A stretch of DNA of 64,000 nucleotides from Anaeropeptidivorans aminofermentans. Its GTDB lineage: Bacteria; Bacillota; Clostridia; Lachnospirales; UBA5962. Numbering within the stretch: position 1 is the stretch's first letter; each line of letters begins with the position of its first letter. Position numbers and translations under genes: made by a program. The stretch lies in contig NZ_OW711693.1 in NCBI RefSeq assembly GCF_940670685.1, positions 2,294,001-2,358,000 of the forward strand, read 5' to 3'. A model generated the notes under the pieces. The model was not told the origin of the DNA. It saw only the letters and a list, made by a program, of their open reading frames with translations, and made no database searches. This document shows, piece by piece, positions 24,876-33,381 of this stretch.

Positions 24876-26654
24876 TTATTTTGAAATTCTAAAATCTTTA
24901 ATATTCATCTGAACCGACACATTGTTATTATACTCGTTTATATTTATATAGTAAACAGCATCTATTGTTAAATTTATGTTTAATATTACGCCGTTTAGTA
25001 TTTTTTCACTGTCATATTCATCAAAGGAGGCCTGTATGGACTTGGCAAAATACTCATACTTTCCAAATAAAAGGCCCTTGATATATCTTCCGTCCTCTGT
25101 TCTGAAGGTAAAAATAATCGTATCCTTATCTGCAATTACCCTTAAATCCCATACCTTAAGCCCCTTTGTTCCAAATATAGGCTCATGGTTTCCTTTGCCG
25201 AAGGGGCTTAAGTAATTAAGCTCCTGAGCAAGTTTATAGGTTACAAAGTCTAAAGGTAAGGCAGCGTCTATACGGATTATTTCATCAAAATCTTCTTCGC
25301 TGAGATTACAGTCCTCGTTAAGGCGGATATAAAGCTCTTCAAGGTTTTCATTTAAAAGGCTCATTCCTGCTGCCATGGCATGACCGCCGAATTTTATAAA
25401 AAGCTCCTTTGCTTTATAAAGCCCTTCATAAATATTATAGCCTTCTATAGATCTTGCGGAGCCTTTTACTACCTCTCCTTCTCCTGTAAATACAATGACG
25501 GGATGATGGTATTTTTCCTTTATCCTTCCGGCTACAATGCCGGCTATGCTCTCGTGGATTTCAGGGTTATATATGAAATAAACTTTAGCTCCTGACATAT
25601 CGGAATTTTCTATTTCTTCAACAGCCATAGAAGCCGCTTTCTGGGTAAGGCTTTTACGCTCTTCATTAAGCCCTGAAAGGTATTTTGCATATTCACGAGC
25701 CTTTTCTTTGTCTTCTTCGACAAAAAGCTCTACGGCCTTAGATGCCGTTTCAAGCCTTCCTCCTGCGTTAATACAGGGGCCTATGACAAAGCCTATGGTA
25801 AATTCGCTGATATGCTTCCCCTTGCAGAGCCTTTCTTCCAAAAGGGCATCAAGGCCTATATTCAAGGCTCCTTTATTGTTGAGTAAATCAAGACCGTTTT
25901 TCGCAATAATTCTATTTTCATCGATTAAATCTACAATATCGCAAAATGTCGCTATGGCGGCAAAGATTAAAAGCTCATCATGGCAAGGAAGCTCTTTTAC
26001 AAAATGCTCATAAAGAACCGTAATAAACCGATAGCAAAGCCCTGCGGCACACATGCTTTTAAACGGGTAAGGGCAGGCTCTCTGTTTTGGGTCTATAACG
26101 GCTGACGCTTTTGGGACCAAATCAATAATTCCCTCATCTGTTTCCATAAAGCCCGGCTCATGATGGTCTATGATGATGGTTTCAAGGCCTAATTGCGATG
26201 CGTAGTCTATTTCTTTTACAGAGGCAATGCCGTTATCACATAGAATGACAAGCTCTGCTCCCTGCTCTTTTAACGTATCTAGGGCCTCGCAGTTAAGGCC
26301 GTAACCTTCGGAAACCCTGTCGGGTATGTAGAAATCCGCGTCAAACCCAAGCCCTCTTAAGCCTTTCAGAAGGATTACCGTTGACGAAACTCCATCAGCG
26401 TCGTAATCCCCGTAAATAAAAATTTTTGAATTGTTTTGATATGCCCTGTCTAAAACATCAATGGCTTTATTTACATCTTTTGCCTCGGTGAAATCCCTAA
26501 GCTTATTCAGATTAGGGTTTATGTATTTATTGAAAAGCCTCGTGGTATTAATATTTCTGTTTACAAGGACCTTCGCCATAATTTCACTGATATTCAAGGC
26601 TTTGGCCATAGCCTTTATATCTGCTTTATTATTTTTTATCAGCCATTTAGCCAT
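24876..26654 (-). CDS. recJ: Single-stranded-DNA-specific exonuclease RecJ
   Basis: 592 residues from the ATG at 26654, which has GGGAGG at 26661-26666. An in-frame upstream codon at 26747 would give 31 more residues but runs into the preceding gene and lacks homology. DHH-family motifs are complete: YGDYDADGVSST, the DHH in IIIDHHEPG, and GHAMAAGMSL of DHHA1, followed by an OB-like C-terminal part. RecJ degrades single-stranded DNA 5' to 3' in recombination and mismatch repair. Start overlap indicates coupling to the SCIFF maturase gene just upstream (16-base gap), an arrangement that may be only local. Confidence 0.95.
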   Translation of the reverse strand: MAKWLIKNNKADIKAMAKALNISEIMAKVLVNRNINTTRLFNKYINPNLNKLRDFTEAKDVNKAIDVLDRAYQNNSKIFIYGDYDADGVSSTVILLKGLRGLGFDADFYIPDRVSEGYGLNCEALDTLKEQGAELVILCDNGIASVKEIDYASQLGLETIIIDHHEPGFMETDEGIIDLVPKASAVIDPKQRACPYPFKSMCAAGLCYRFITVLYEHFVKELPCHDELLIFAAIATFCDIVDLIDENRIIAKNGLDLLNNKGALNIGLDALLEERLCKGKHISEFTIGFVIGPCINAGGRLETASKAVELFVEEDKEKAREYAKYLSGLNEERKSLTQKAASMAVEEIENSDMSGAKVYFIYNPEIHESIAGIVAGRIKEKYHHPVIVFTGEGEVVKGSARSIEGYNIYEGLYKAKELFIKFGGHAMAAGMSLLNENLEELYIRLNEDCNLSEEDFDEIIRIDAALPLDFVTYKLAQELNYLSPFGKGNHEPIFGTKGLKVWDLRVIADKDTIIFTFRTEDGRYIKGLLFGKYEYFAKSIQASFDEYDSEKILNGVILNINLTIDAVYYININEYNNNVSVQMNIKDFRISK

Positions 26655-26670
26655 TTTTACCTCCCGTTTC

Positions 26671-28026
26671 TCAGGCAAGGCTTTCGGCAACCTTAAGCAT
26701 GATAGCGCATTCGGTTCTCTTTCTTTGAAGAATGCAGCCGATTTCATAGGGCTTTAAGATATCGTTATTTGTATTATAGGCGTTGGCCGCACAGCCGCCG
26801 CTGCAATAAAACCGCGCCCAGCATTTTTTACAGTCTTCCTTGGCAAATATATTGCAGTTTTCAAATTCCTTCCGCATATCCTGCTTCTGAACACCCTTCC
26901 AAACATCGCCCATTTCAAAATCTTCGTTTCCTACAAATTGGTGGCATGGATAAAGAGCCCCTTCCGGCGTTACGGCAAGGTATTCCGTTCCTGCGCCGCA
27001 GCCTACAAGACGCTTGGCAATACAGGGCCCTCCCGTAAGATCAATCATAAAATGGAAGAAATTATAGTCTTTTCCGTTTTTCATATCCTCTAATATATTA
27101 TTGGCAAGAACCTCATATTCTTTACAGATAGCCGGAATATCCTCTTCTTTAAAGGTATAGGGCTCTTCATCAGGCCCTACAACAGGCTCTACGGAGATTT
27201 GCTTAAAGCCTAAATCCGCAATATGGGCAACATCTTTGGAAAAGTCCATATTATTCTTTGTAAACGTGCCCCTTAAATAATAATTTTCCTGCTTTCTGCT
27301 TTCGGCTGCCTTTATAAACCGAGGCACGATTAAATCGTAGCTTCCGGAGCCGCCTATACATTTTCTCATATGGTCGTTTACTTCTTTTCTGCCGTCAAGG
27401 CTCAAAACAAGATTATGCATATTTTCATTTATAAATTCAAGCTTTTTTTCATCAAGAAGAACACCGTTTGTAGTCATCGTAAAACGAAAGTTTTTATTGT
27501 GGAGCTTTTCCTGCTCTCTTCCGTATTTTACGATTTCTTTTACGACGTTAAAGTTCATCAGAGGCTCTCCGCCGAAAAAGTCAATCTCAAGGTTTCTCCT
27601 GTTGCCGCTGTTTTTAATGATAAAATCAATTGCGGCCTTTCCTACTTCAAGGCTCATGAGAGACCTTTTGCCGTGGTATTCTCCTTCGTCGGCAAAGCAG
27701 TATCCGCATCTTAAGTTACAGTCATGGGCCACATGGAGGCAAAGGGCCTTCACAACTGGATTTCTTTTATTCACCATCGGAAGGACTTCCTCATAATAAT
27801 CTTTGGAGAATAAAAGCCCATTATCTTCTAAGCTCTTTACTTCGTCATAGGATTCTTTTATATCGTCCTTTTCGTAAGTAGCTTCAAGCTTTTTCATTAT
27901 ATCATCAAAAGAATTTTCCTCATAAAGGCCTATAATCTCATAAGCCAGTTCGTCAACAGCATGAACAGCACCGCTATTAATATCAATAACAATGTTAAAT
28001 CCGTTCTGCTTGTATCTATGTATCAT
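26671..28026 (-). CDS. scfB: SCIFF peptide maturase (radical SAM, SPASM)
   Basis: 451 residues. An N-terminal peptide-binding domain (about 1-80) is followed by the radical SAM core with C103-x3-C107-x2-C110 (CNLRCGYC), then a cysteine-rich SPASM region (CGAGTEYLAVTPEGALYPC and CKKCWARFYCSGGC, ending near the final EIGCILQ). This family forms thioether cross-links from cysteine in the small SCIFF peptide, which is encoded just upstream at 28138-28278, so substrate and enzyme are paired. GAGGTGAG precedes the ATG. The pair is nearly universal in Clostridia; its biological function is not settled. Confidence 0.95.
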   Translation of the reverse strand: MIHRYKQNGFNIVIDINSGAVHAVDELAYEIIGLYEENSFDDIMKKLEATYEKDDIKESYDEVKSLEDNGLLFSKDYYEEVLPMVNKRNPVVKALCLHVAHDCNLRCGYCFADEGEYHGKRSLMSLEVGKAAIDFIIKNSGNRRNLEIDFFGGEPLMNFNVVKEIVKYGREQEKLHNKNFRFTMTTNGVLLDEKKLEFINENMHNLVLSLDGRKEVNDHMRKCIGGSGSYDLIVPRFIKAAESRKQENYYLRGTFTKNNMDFSKDVAHIADLGFKQISVEPVVGPDEEPYTFKEEDIPAICKEYEVLANNILEDMKNGKDYNFFHFMIDLTGGPCIAKRLVGCGAGTEYLAVTPEGALYPCHQFVGNEDFEMGDVWKGVQKQDMRKEFENCNIFAKEDCKKCWARFYCSGGCAANAYNTNNDILKPYEIGCILQRKRTECAIMLKVAESLA

Positions 28027-28137
28027 TTGCTCACCTCAAAATAAGCTTAAAATTAAAAAAGTCTGCGATACTATAAAGAACCGCAAGCTTTTTTATAGAT
28101 AATATTAAGTTTGCACTTTAGTGCTAAATATGTAAAA

Positions 28138-28278
28138 CTATCTATTCTCGCAGGACTGGTTTGCCACTGTGCAAGATGTTTTGCAGGCTGACTGGCATGA
28201 TGTCTGACACTCTCCGCAACCGCCTTTTGCCATGGTATTTTTTAAAATAAGAGTGTTTAATGTTTTAATGTGTTTCAT
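28138..28278 (-). CDS. scfA: SCIFF ribosomal peptide precursor (six cysteines in 46 residues)
   Basis: 46 residues starting MKHIKTLNTLILKN, with Cys at 21, 24, 28, 32, 36 and 43 (CGECQTSCQSACKTSC core), ending NQSCENR. This is the SCIFF signature and the substrate for the maturase downstream. The ATG at 28278 has AGGAGG 8-10 bases upstream. A longer in-frame reading to 28506 lacks a ribosome-binding site and overlaps the membrane protein gene. The leader (about 1-20) should bind the maturase; the cysteine block becomes the thioether product. Confidence 0.95.
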   Translation of the reverse strand: MKHIKTLNTLILKNTMAKGGCGECQTSCQSACKTSCTVANQSCENR

Positions 28279-28343
28279 AAGCAATAAGCCTCCTAATAAT
28301 ATATATCTTAGGATAGTATACCATAAAAGATATATTTTGTATA

Positions 28344-28724
28344 TTATTTTTTCATGTTGATTCCGATTACGCCCCCTAAACCGCCACTTGCAATGGATAA
28401 AATAATAAGGGTCATAAGCCTCGAATTCATCGTAAAGCCCTTTTGCACCCATGTCATAATCGCTACAAGTATAAGGGCATAAATGAGGCCTGCTATCATT
28501 CCCCACATCCAGCCTTTGCTGTTTGCGCCTTTGGCGGCGTCAAAACCTGCAACCATGGCAGAAATTATGCTTGTTATAGTTACAACAAGAGATATGCCTT
28601 CTTCCCCCATATCGGTATAAGTAAGCAAAATGGCGTATCCTATAAACACGATACATGTAATTGCATAAGCGATAAGAACGCCTGATATGATACTTGATCC
28701 CTGAGCTTTAATATCGTTTCTCAA
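28344..28724 (-). CDS. TIGR04086-family membrane protein
   Basis: 126 residues with four hydrophobic helices (about 10-35, 40-60, 70-92, 100-122). GFDAAKGANSKGWMWGMIAGL is typical of the TIGR04086 family, which regularly sits next to the SCIFF genes in Clostridia. The association suggests a role near SCIFF, possibly in export or membrane association, but that is inference. AGGAGGTTAT precedes the ATG. It is first in the likely SCIFF transcript. Confidence 0.85.
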   Translation of the reverse strand: MRNDIKAQGSSIISGVLIAYAITCIVFIGYAILLTYTDMGEEGISLVVTITSIISAMVAGFDAAKGANSKGWMWGMIAGLIYALILVAIMTWVQKGFTMNSRLMTLIILSIASGGLGGVIGINMKK

Positions 28725-28752
28725 AATATAACCTCCTCAACATAAGATATAT

Positions 28753-28791
28753 TTATAGATAACAAATCTTTCTAAAGTTTGTTATCTATAA
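28753..28791. repeat. Palindrome upstream of the SCIFF cluster
   Basis: TTATAGATAACAAA and TTTGTTATCTATAA arms around an 11-base centre. It lies in the leader of the TIGR04086 gene; possible operator or attenuator. Confidence 0.5.
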
Positions 28792-28996
28792 GCGGACGCT
28801 CCCTTGAAAAATGATTTGCAATCACACGCTTTTATTCTTTTTCAAGTTCGCTTATTATAATATATTGTACTGGCAATGACTCTTAAATATGATAAAATAA
28901 AGATACTAAAATCAACAAATTTATAAACATATTTATTGATTTTAAGGGGGTTCTAATTTACAAACCCTTTATAAAATAAATTTTCAGGGGGCTTTT

Positions 28997-29839
28997 ATGA
29001 ATTATATTGACCTGCATACCCACTCTGTTTTTTCCGACGGTACCTTTACCCCTTCTGAGCTTATTGAACGTGCAAAAGCATTGGGGCTTTCAGCCATTGC
29101 ACTTACAGACCATGATACTATCGACGGTCTTTCCGAGGCTATAGAAGCTTCCAAAAGGCTTAATATAGAATTCATAAATGGTGTTGAAATAGCAGCAGAT
29201 TATAAGGACACGGAAATTCATATAGTAGGATTACTCTTTGACAGAACCAGCACTATCCTTTCTGATTCCCTTTTAGAAATGGAAAAAAGGCGTGAAATAA
29301 GAAATAAAGAGCTCGTACTGCTTTTTAACGAAGAAGGCATTAAAATGAAGTATGAAGACATTTTAAATAAATCAGACGGCAAAATCATCACAAGGGCACA
29401 TTTTGCCAGGTTTCTCATGGAAGAAGGCTATGTAGAAAGCATAAATGACGCCTTTTTAAAATACCTCTCTCCCGGGAAGAAAACTTATATGAAAAGAGAA
29501 CTGCTTTCTTCTTCAGAGGCCATTGAACTTATACACAAGGCCGGAGGAATTGCCATTCTTGCCCATCCGGGGGAATATGGTTTTTCAGAAAAACAGCTTG
29601 AAGAAATGGTTCATGAGCTTAAAAAGCAAAATATAGATGCAATAGAAGCAATTTATACAACCAATTCTATTTATACGGAATCTTTCCATAGGGATTTGGC
29701 AAAAAGATATCATCTTAAAATAAGCGGCGGAAGTGATTTTCACGGCAGCAATAAGCCTGAAATAGAGCTTGGAAAAGGCTTTGGAAACCTTAAAATACCC
29801 TATGAAATACTTAATAAATTAAGGGATAGGGCATTGTAG
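28997..29839 (+). CDS. PHP-domain phosphoesterase (YciV / RNase AM-like)
   Basis: 280 residues. The PHP metal motifs are complete: DLHTHSVFSDGTF (about 5-17), LTDHDTIDG, NGVEIAA, a middle ITRAHFAR, the LAHPGEYG, and a late GGSDFHGSNKP. Members act as 5'-3' exoribonucleases on short RNA or as nucleoside 3',5'-bisphosphate phosphatases. Cytoplasmic. GGGGG lies about 8 bases before the ATG. The gene stands alone; tandem family B repeats follow it. Confidence 0.88.
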   Translation: MNYIDLHTHSVFSDGTFTPSELIERAKALGLSAIALTDHDTIDGLSEAIEASKRLNIEFINGVEIAADYKDTEIHIVGLLFDRTSTILSDSLLEMEKRREIRNKELVLLFNEEGIKMKYEDILNKSDGKIITRAHFARFLMEEGYVESINDAFLKYLSPGKKTYMKRELLSSSEAIELIHKAGGIAILAHPGEYGFSEKQLEEMVHELKKQNIDAIEAIYTTNSIYTESFHRDLAKRYHLKISGGSDFHGSNKPEIELGKGFGNLKIPYEILNKLRDRAL

Positions 29840-29924
29840 AAACTCCCATGATATTATATTAATTCATAGAAATATCTGAGAAAAACTCGATTTATGGTAT
29901 TCGTAAAAACTACCATTATGGTAT

Positions 29925-30092
29925 AATATGAATAAAATCAAGCTTTGCTTAATTTTATTCACGAATACATTTTCTGCAGAAAATGTATGAGGAAAATTAC
30001 GCTTATGATATAATGTAACTAAACTCAGGCTCTGTCTGAGTTTATTCACGAATATATTTCCCAAAGGGAAATATATAAGCAGGCTTTGGATT
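29925..30092. repeat. Two tandem family B paired-hairpin repeats
   Basis: Two units of about 75-80 bases. Each has a TATAAT-like start, then hairpin 1 (TAAAATCAAGC/GCTTAATTTTA; TAAACTCAGGC/CTGAGTTTA), the joint TTCACGAATA, and hairpin 2 (CATTTTC/GAAAATG; ATATTTCCC/GGGAAATAT). The arms differ between units but stay paired. A third TTATGGTATAA start follows at about 30092. Confidence 0.7.
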
Positions 30093-30170
30093 ATGGTATA
30101 AAAATCCTTTGTTGCTGCCAATACCAAATTGCTTCAATCAGCATTAAAATTTTACTTAGGAGATGATACT

Positions 30171-30758
30171 ATGATTATCCAAAACAGCCAGGGCATATCG
30201 TCAAAATTACGCATACTTACAAGGTCTGCCTTGATGGCAAGTATATTTATTATTTTTGCCCAGATACGTTTTCCTTTGCCTTTTACCCCTGTTCCCATTA
30301 CATTGCAGACCTTGGGAATTATCCTTTGTGCGTCCTTATTAAGACCAAAGGAAAGTCTGTATCCTGTTATTTTATACATATTGATGGGCGCAATAGGCCT
30401 GCCTGTATTTGCCGGCGGTAATTCTGGTCCGGCGTATTTGCTTGGCCCTACAGGAGGATTTATCATAAGCTGGATTCCTTCTGTGTTTATTATGAGCTTC
30501 ATTACGGAAAAAGCCCTTACATCAAAATACGCTTCAAAAAATATATACGCTTATATCATATATTTATTATCAATTGTAATTTTTACTCTTATGGTATATT
30601 TCATCGGCATAATATGGTTTATGGCAAGTACAGGCTCTAATCTTATGGCTTCCATCTCTGCTTGTATGCTTCCTTTTATCCCCGGAGATATCATAAAGGG
30701 ATTGATTGCTTTAATAGCTTTCCCCTATATTAGAAATATCCGCCAAAATATAATGTAA
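30171..30758 (+). CDS. bioY: BioY biotin transporter (ECF S component)
   Basis: 195 residues from the ATG at 30171, which TAGGAG precedes; an earlier TTG at 30129 lacks support. Five to six hydrophobic helices carry family signatures: RFPLPFTPVPITLQTLG, YILMGAIGLPVFAG and GPTGGFIISW. BioY binds and imports biotin with the shared EcfAAT energy module, which is not in this window. No BirA-type operator was recognised. The next gene follows 20 bases later with its own ribosome-binding site. Confidence 0.93.
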   Translation: MIIQNSQGISSKLRILTRSALMASIFIIFAQIRFPLPFTPVPITLQTLGIILCASLLRPKESLYPVILYILMGAIGLPVFAGGNSGPAYLLGPTGGFIISWIPSVFIMSFITEKALTSKYASKNIYAYIIYLLSIVIFTLMVYFIGIIWFMASTGSNLMASISACMLPFIPGDIIKGLIALIAFPYIRNIRQNIM

Positions 30759-30778
30759 TTTATTAAGGAGGAATTTAG

Positions 30779-31420
30779 TTGAAAATTATAGACTTAACCC
30801 ATGCTATTTCCGAAGAAACGCCTTTCTATCCGGGAACACGGGGGCCGATTTTAAAAGTAGAATGCACCCATGAAGAACATGGATATAAAGAAACAATGCT
30901 AAATATGCTCTCTCACACAGGAACCCATATGGATTCTCCGCACCATATATTTAAAGATGAAATTTCCCTTGATGAAATGGATATTTCAAGTTTTGCAGGA
31001 AAAGCTGTAATTATTGACTGTTCCTCTTTAAATTCCGGAGAAAAAATAACCATGGACCATATAACGCCTTATAAAGATAAGATTAAAGAGGCAGAATTTA
31101 TTATTTTCAGAACAGACTGGGATAGATACTGGGGTAAAGATAAATATTTCGGAGATTATCCCACTATCAATATGGAGGTTGCCGATTTCATATTAAATTC
31201 AGGGAAAAAGGGCGTCGGAATAGACACCATAGGGATAGACTCCATTTCCGACAGTAATCTTCCCATACATAAAAGACTTTTAAAGGATAATCTCTTTGTA
31301 ATAATAGAAAACTTGACGAATCTGTCTAAGGTAGGAGAAGATATATTCACATTTTACGCTCTTCCTTTAAAATTTGTTTCTTCTGACGGTTCTCCCGTAA
31401 GGGCTATTGCGGTTTTATAA
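30779..31420 (+). CDS. Cyclase / kynurenine-formamidase-like metal hydrolase
   Basis: 213 residues. The motif SHTGTHMDSPHH (about 46-57) is the HxGTHxDxP metal site of the cyclase family, with TDWDRYWG and GIDTIGIDS segments further on. Members hydrolyse N-formylkynurenine, isatin or related amides; the substrate here is unknown. The start is a TTG with AAGGAGG 8 bases upstream, a clear case of a non-ATG start. Probably co-transcribed with bioY, with no evident metabolic link. Confidence 0.88.
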   Translation: MKIIDLTHAISEETPFYPGTRGPILKVECTHEEHGYKETMLNMLSHTGTHMDSPHHIFKDEISLDEMDISSFAGKAVIIDCSSLNSGEKITMDHITPYKDKIKEAEFIIFRTDWDRYWGKDKYFGDYPTINMEVADFILNSGKKGVGIDTIGIDSISDSNLPIHKRLLKDNLFVIIENLTNLSKVGEDIFTFYALPLKFVSSDGSPVRAIAVL

Positions 31421-31530
31421 AGATATTTCCGTAATATACTTTTTATAAGGGTTACAGGTAGATTTATGAGCTGATTCTTGCCGCTCTATAGAACACACAA
31501 AAAATGGCGCCATACCGCCCTGTAAAATAT

Positions 31531-31573
31531 TAAAGCTGCCTGAAAGGTTATTTACCTCTTCCGGCAGCTTTAA
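31531..31573. terminator. Bidirectional terminator between the cyclase and AraC genes
   Basis: AAAGCTGCC and GGCAGCTTT arms with AT-rich flanks serve the convergent genes. Confidence 0.75.
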
Positions 31574-31581
31574 TTTTATAT

Positions 31582-32481
31582 TTATTTTATAAACCTGTTG
31601 CGATACTCCTTAGGTGTGCAGCCAAGTCTTTTCTTAAAGCTTTCTATGTAATAGCTGGGCCCTCCGAAGCCTGACATTTCAGCTATTTCGCCAACGGATA
31701 AATCCGTGTTTTGAAGCAGCTCTATGCTTTTATTTATTCTATAATTATTTACAAATTCAAATATAGTGCATTTAGTCATTCTTTTAAAGAACCTGCAGCA
31801 TTCGCCCTTGCTTAATCCTGCTACATCGGCTATATCTTGAAGGGATATTTTCTCTCGGTAATTTTCATGGATATATGACATTATGCTTTTTACCCGCCTA
31901 TAATTAATGCAGTCTTCCTCGTCCTCACCATTATTCGAAATATCACATTTTTTTGTAAGCAGCCGCCAAATAGAGGCAATATATATGCAAATATCAAATT
32001 CATATCCAAAGGGTTTATTTGCGTAAAGATTGCAAATCTCCCTAATATAACCCAATATTTCAGCACTATCAAAAGAAAGATTATCTAAAACTATACTATA
32101 GAAATCTTTTCTTTTTATATAGGGATTTACATATTTATCTACAAAGCCGCTATCACTGAAAAACTCAAGCATTTTCACATCAAAGGCAATATAGGAATAA
32201 GAGCTGTCCTGTTCTGTATAGGGCTTAGCCATATGAAGACAGCCGCCGTTTATAAAAATCCCCTGGCCCTTTTCAAGAATAAATTCCTTTTGCCTGACGC
32301 TAAAAACAATGCTGCCCTTTTCTACAATGCAAAGCTGAATATCATCATGCCAGTGCCAGTCTACAAAACCCAGTATTTTTTTATCCATCTGATTAAGAGA
32401 AATTGAAACAGGAAAGGACTCTTCTCTTTTTAAGACTTCCCCAATGTTCATAGCATTGGTATTTGCTTCCTTTGTCTGCAT
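31582..32481 (-). CDS. AraC-family regulator with N-terminal cupin domain
   Basis: 299 residues. The N-terminal half is a cupin-like sensing domain (HWHDDIQLCIVEKGSIVF, with metal or sugar binding histidines). The C-terminal 100 residues form the two-helix-turn-helix AraC domain (SLQDIADVAGLSKGECCRFFKR, then MSGFGGPSYYIESFKKRLGCTPKEYR). Such regulators commonly control sugar or stress genes. No obvious target is adjacent, as both flanks are gene-free or convergent. Confidence 0.9.
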   Translation of the reverse strand: MQTKEANTNAMNIGEVLKREESFPVSISLNQMDKKILGFVDWHWHDDIQLCIVEKGSIVFSVRQKEFILEKGQGIFINGGCLHMAKPYTEQDSSYSYIAFDVKMLEFFSDSGFVDKYVNPYIKRKDFYSIVLDNLSFDSAEILGYIREICNLYANKPFGYEFDICIYIASIWRLLTKKCDISNNGEDEEDCINYRRVKSIMSYIHENYREKISLQDIADVAGLSKGECCRFFKRMTKCTIFEFVNNYRINKSIELLQNTDLSVGEIAEMSGFGGPSYYIESFKKRLGCTPKEYRNRFIK

Positions 32482-32532
32482 TAGCCGCTCCTTAATTTAT
32501 TAAATTATCTTGCCTGAGCTAAAATACAATTT

Positions 32533-32662
32533 TATAGTAAATTTCACAGAAGAATGCAATAAAAACCTATTTTTCATAAACGGCTTAAACACATAAAATC
32601 CTTATGTTTAAGCCATTCAAAATATACGATTTTTATTACTGTTTAATTTGAAATTTACTATA
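32533..32662. repeat. Family A palindromic element, copy 4 (130 bases, near-perfect termini)
   Basis: TATAGTAAATTTC and GAAATTTACTATA are exact inverted termini. Inner arms GCAATAAAAACC and GATTTTTATTAC. The centre CGGCTTAAAC/GTTTAAGCC forms a second stem. This is the reference copy for the second subtype. Confidence 0.8.
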
Positions 32663-33381
32663 ACCAAGCAATTTGCTTTATTGAGCTATTTCTTCGATAT
32701 ATTTAAAGTTATTTCAACATGCGACCAATTTTAATTATATCAAAAACCTTACCCTTTGTAACTATATTATCCCATCTTTAAGTAATTTTACTGTTTATTC
32801 CATTTTTTCAAAATACCTTTGTCTATTGCTGTTAAATTTATAATAATATTTGAAAAAAATCATCAGGAAATATATGCATTATATCTTAAAACCTTATTAT
32901 ACTGTTGGAGATTATTTGTCTTATTTTCTATAGTTGAATTTTAAGGTTTTAAGTCTATATTTTTATTATCGGCAGCAAAACTTTATTAACCTTAGAAAAA
33001 TACTTATTTTTTGAAACACAAGTCAAATTCTAAGCATCTCCACATGTATTTCGGAAATGTCAATCTCTCTAATCTCCATATTATATAACCCCTGTATCAA
33101 AAAACTAAATAATCATGCGCCCCTCTTTTTAATAAGAAAATTATACCATGTGCTCAGGCGTATTGCTACATAGCTTTACAAATCCTATAATAGTATCTAT
33201 TTATAGCAGATAAAAGTTTTCAGAATATTTTCAAATAAACAGTTTTTGGAATATGGAAGTATTAATAAGATAGACGCCTAATATTTAAATACCGTATAAT
33301 TAAAATATAAAAAGACAATACTTGCACCTGTATTGACGGGTATTCGTAAATTAAATTTGCTATTATCCTTATAAGGAGGTC
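32663..33381. other. Gene-free AT-rich stretch
   Basis: No convincing gene. An 18-codon minus-strand start (33079-33023, MEIREIDISEI) resembles the beginning of an acetyltransferase but stops at once. The last 20 bases hold the AAGGAGG site of the next gene. Confidence 0.5.

Noticed and set aside
24419-24892. A 157-codon plus-strand frame opposite apt
   Set aside because: It is the antisense of a fully conserved gene, with no ribosome-binding site and a serine/leucine/isoleucine-rich composition typical of antisense frames.
26655-26747. Thirty-one extra codons in front of recJ
   Set aside because: They overlap the SCIFF maturase gene; the ATG at 26654 has the proper GGGAGG site and matches RecJ homology.
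28279-28506. Upstream extension of the SCIFF precursor
   Set aside because: It overlaps the membrane protein gene, and the precursor ATG at 28278 has AGGAGG in place.
29864-30127. An 87-codon minus-strand frame
   Set aside because: It is a read-through of two tandem family B hairpin repeats and simply repeats the same peptide pattern.
33023-33079. An 18-codon frame beginning MEIREIDISEI
   Set aside because: It looks like the first residues of an acetyltransferase but stops immediately, and no continuation was found in other frames.
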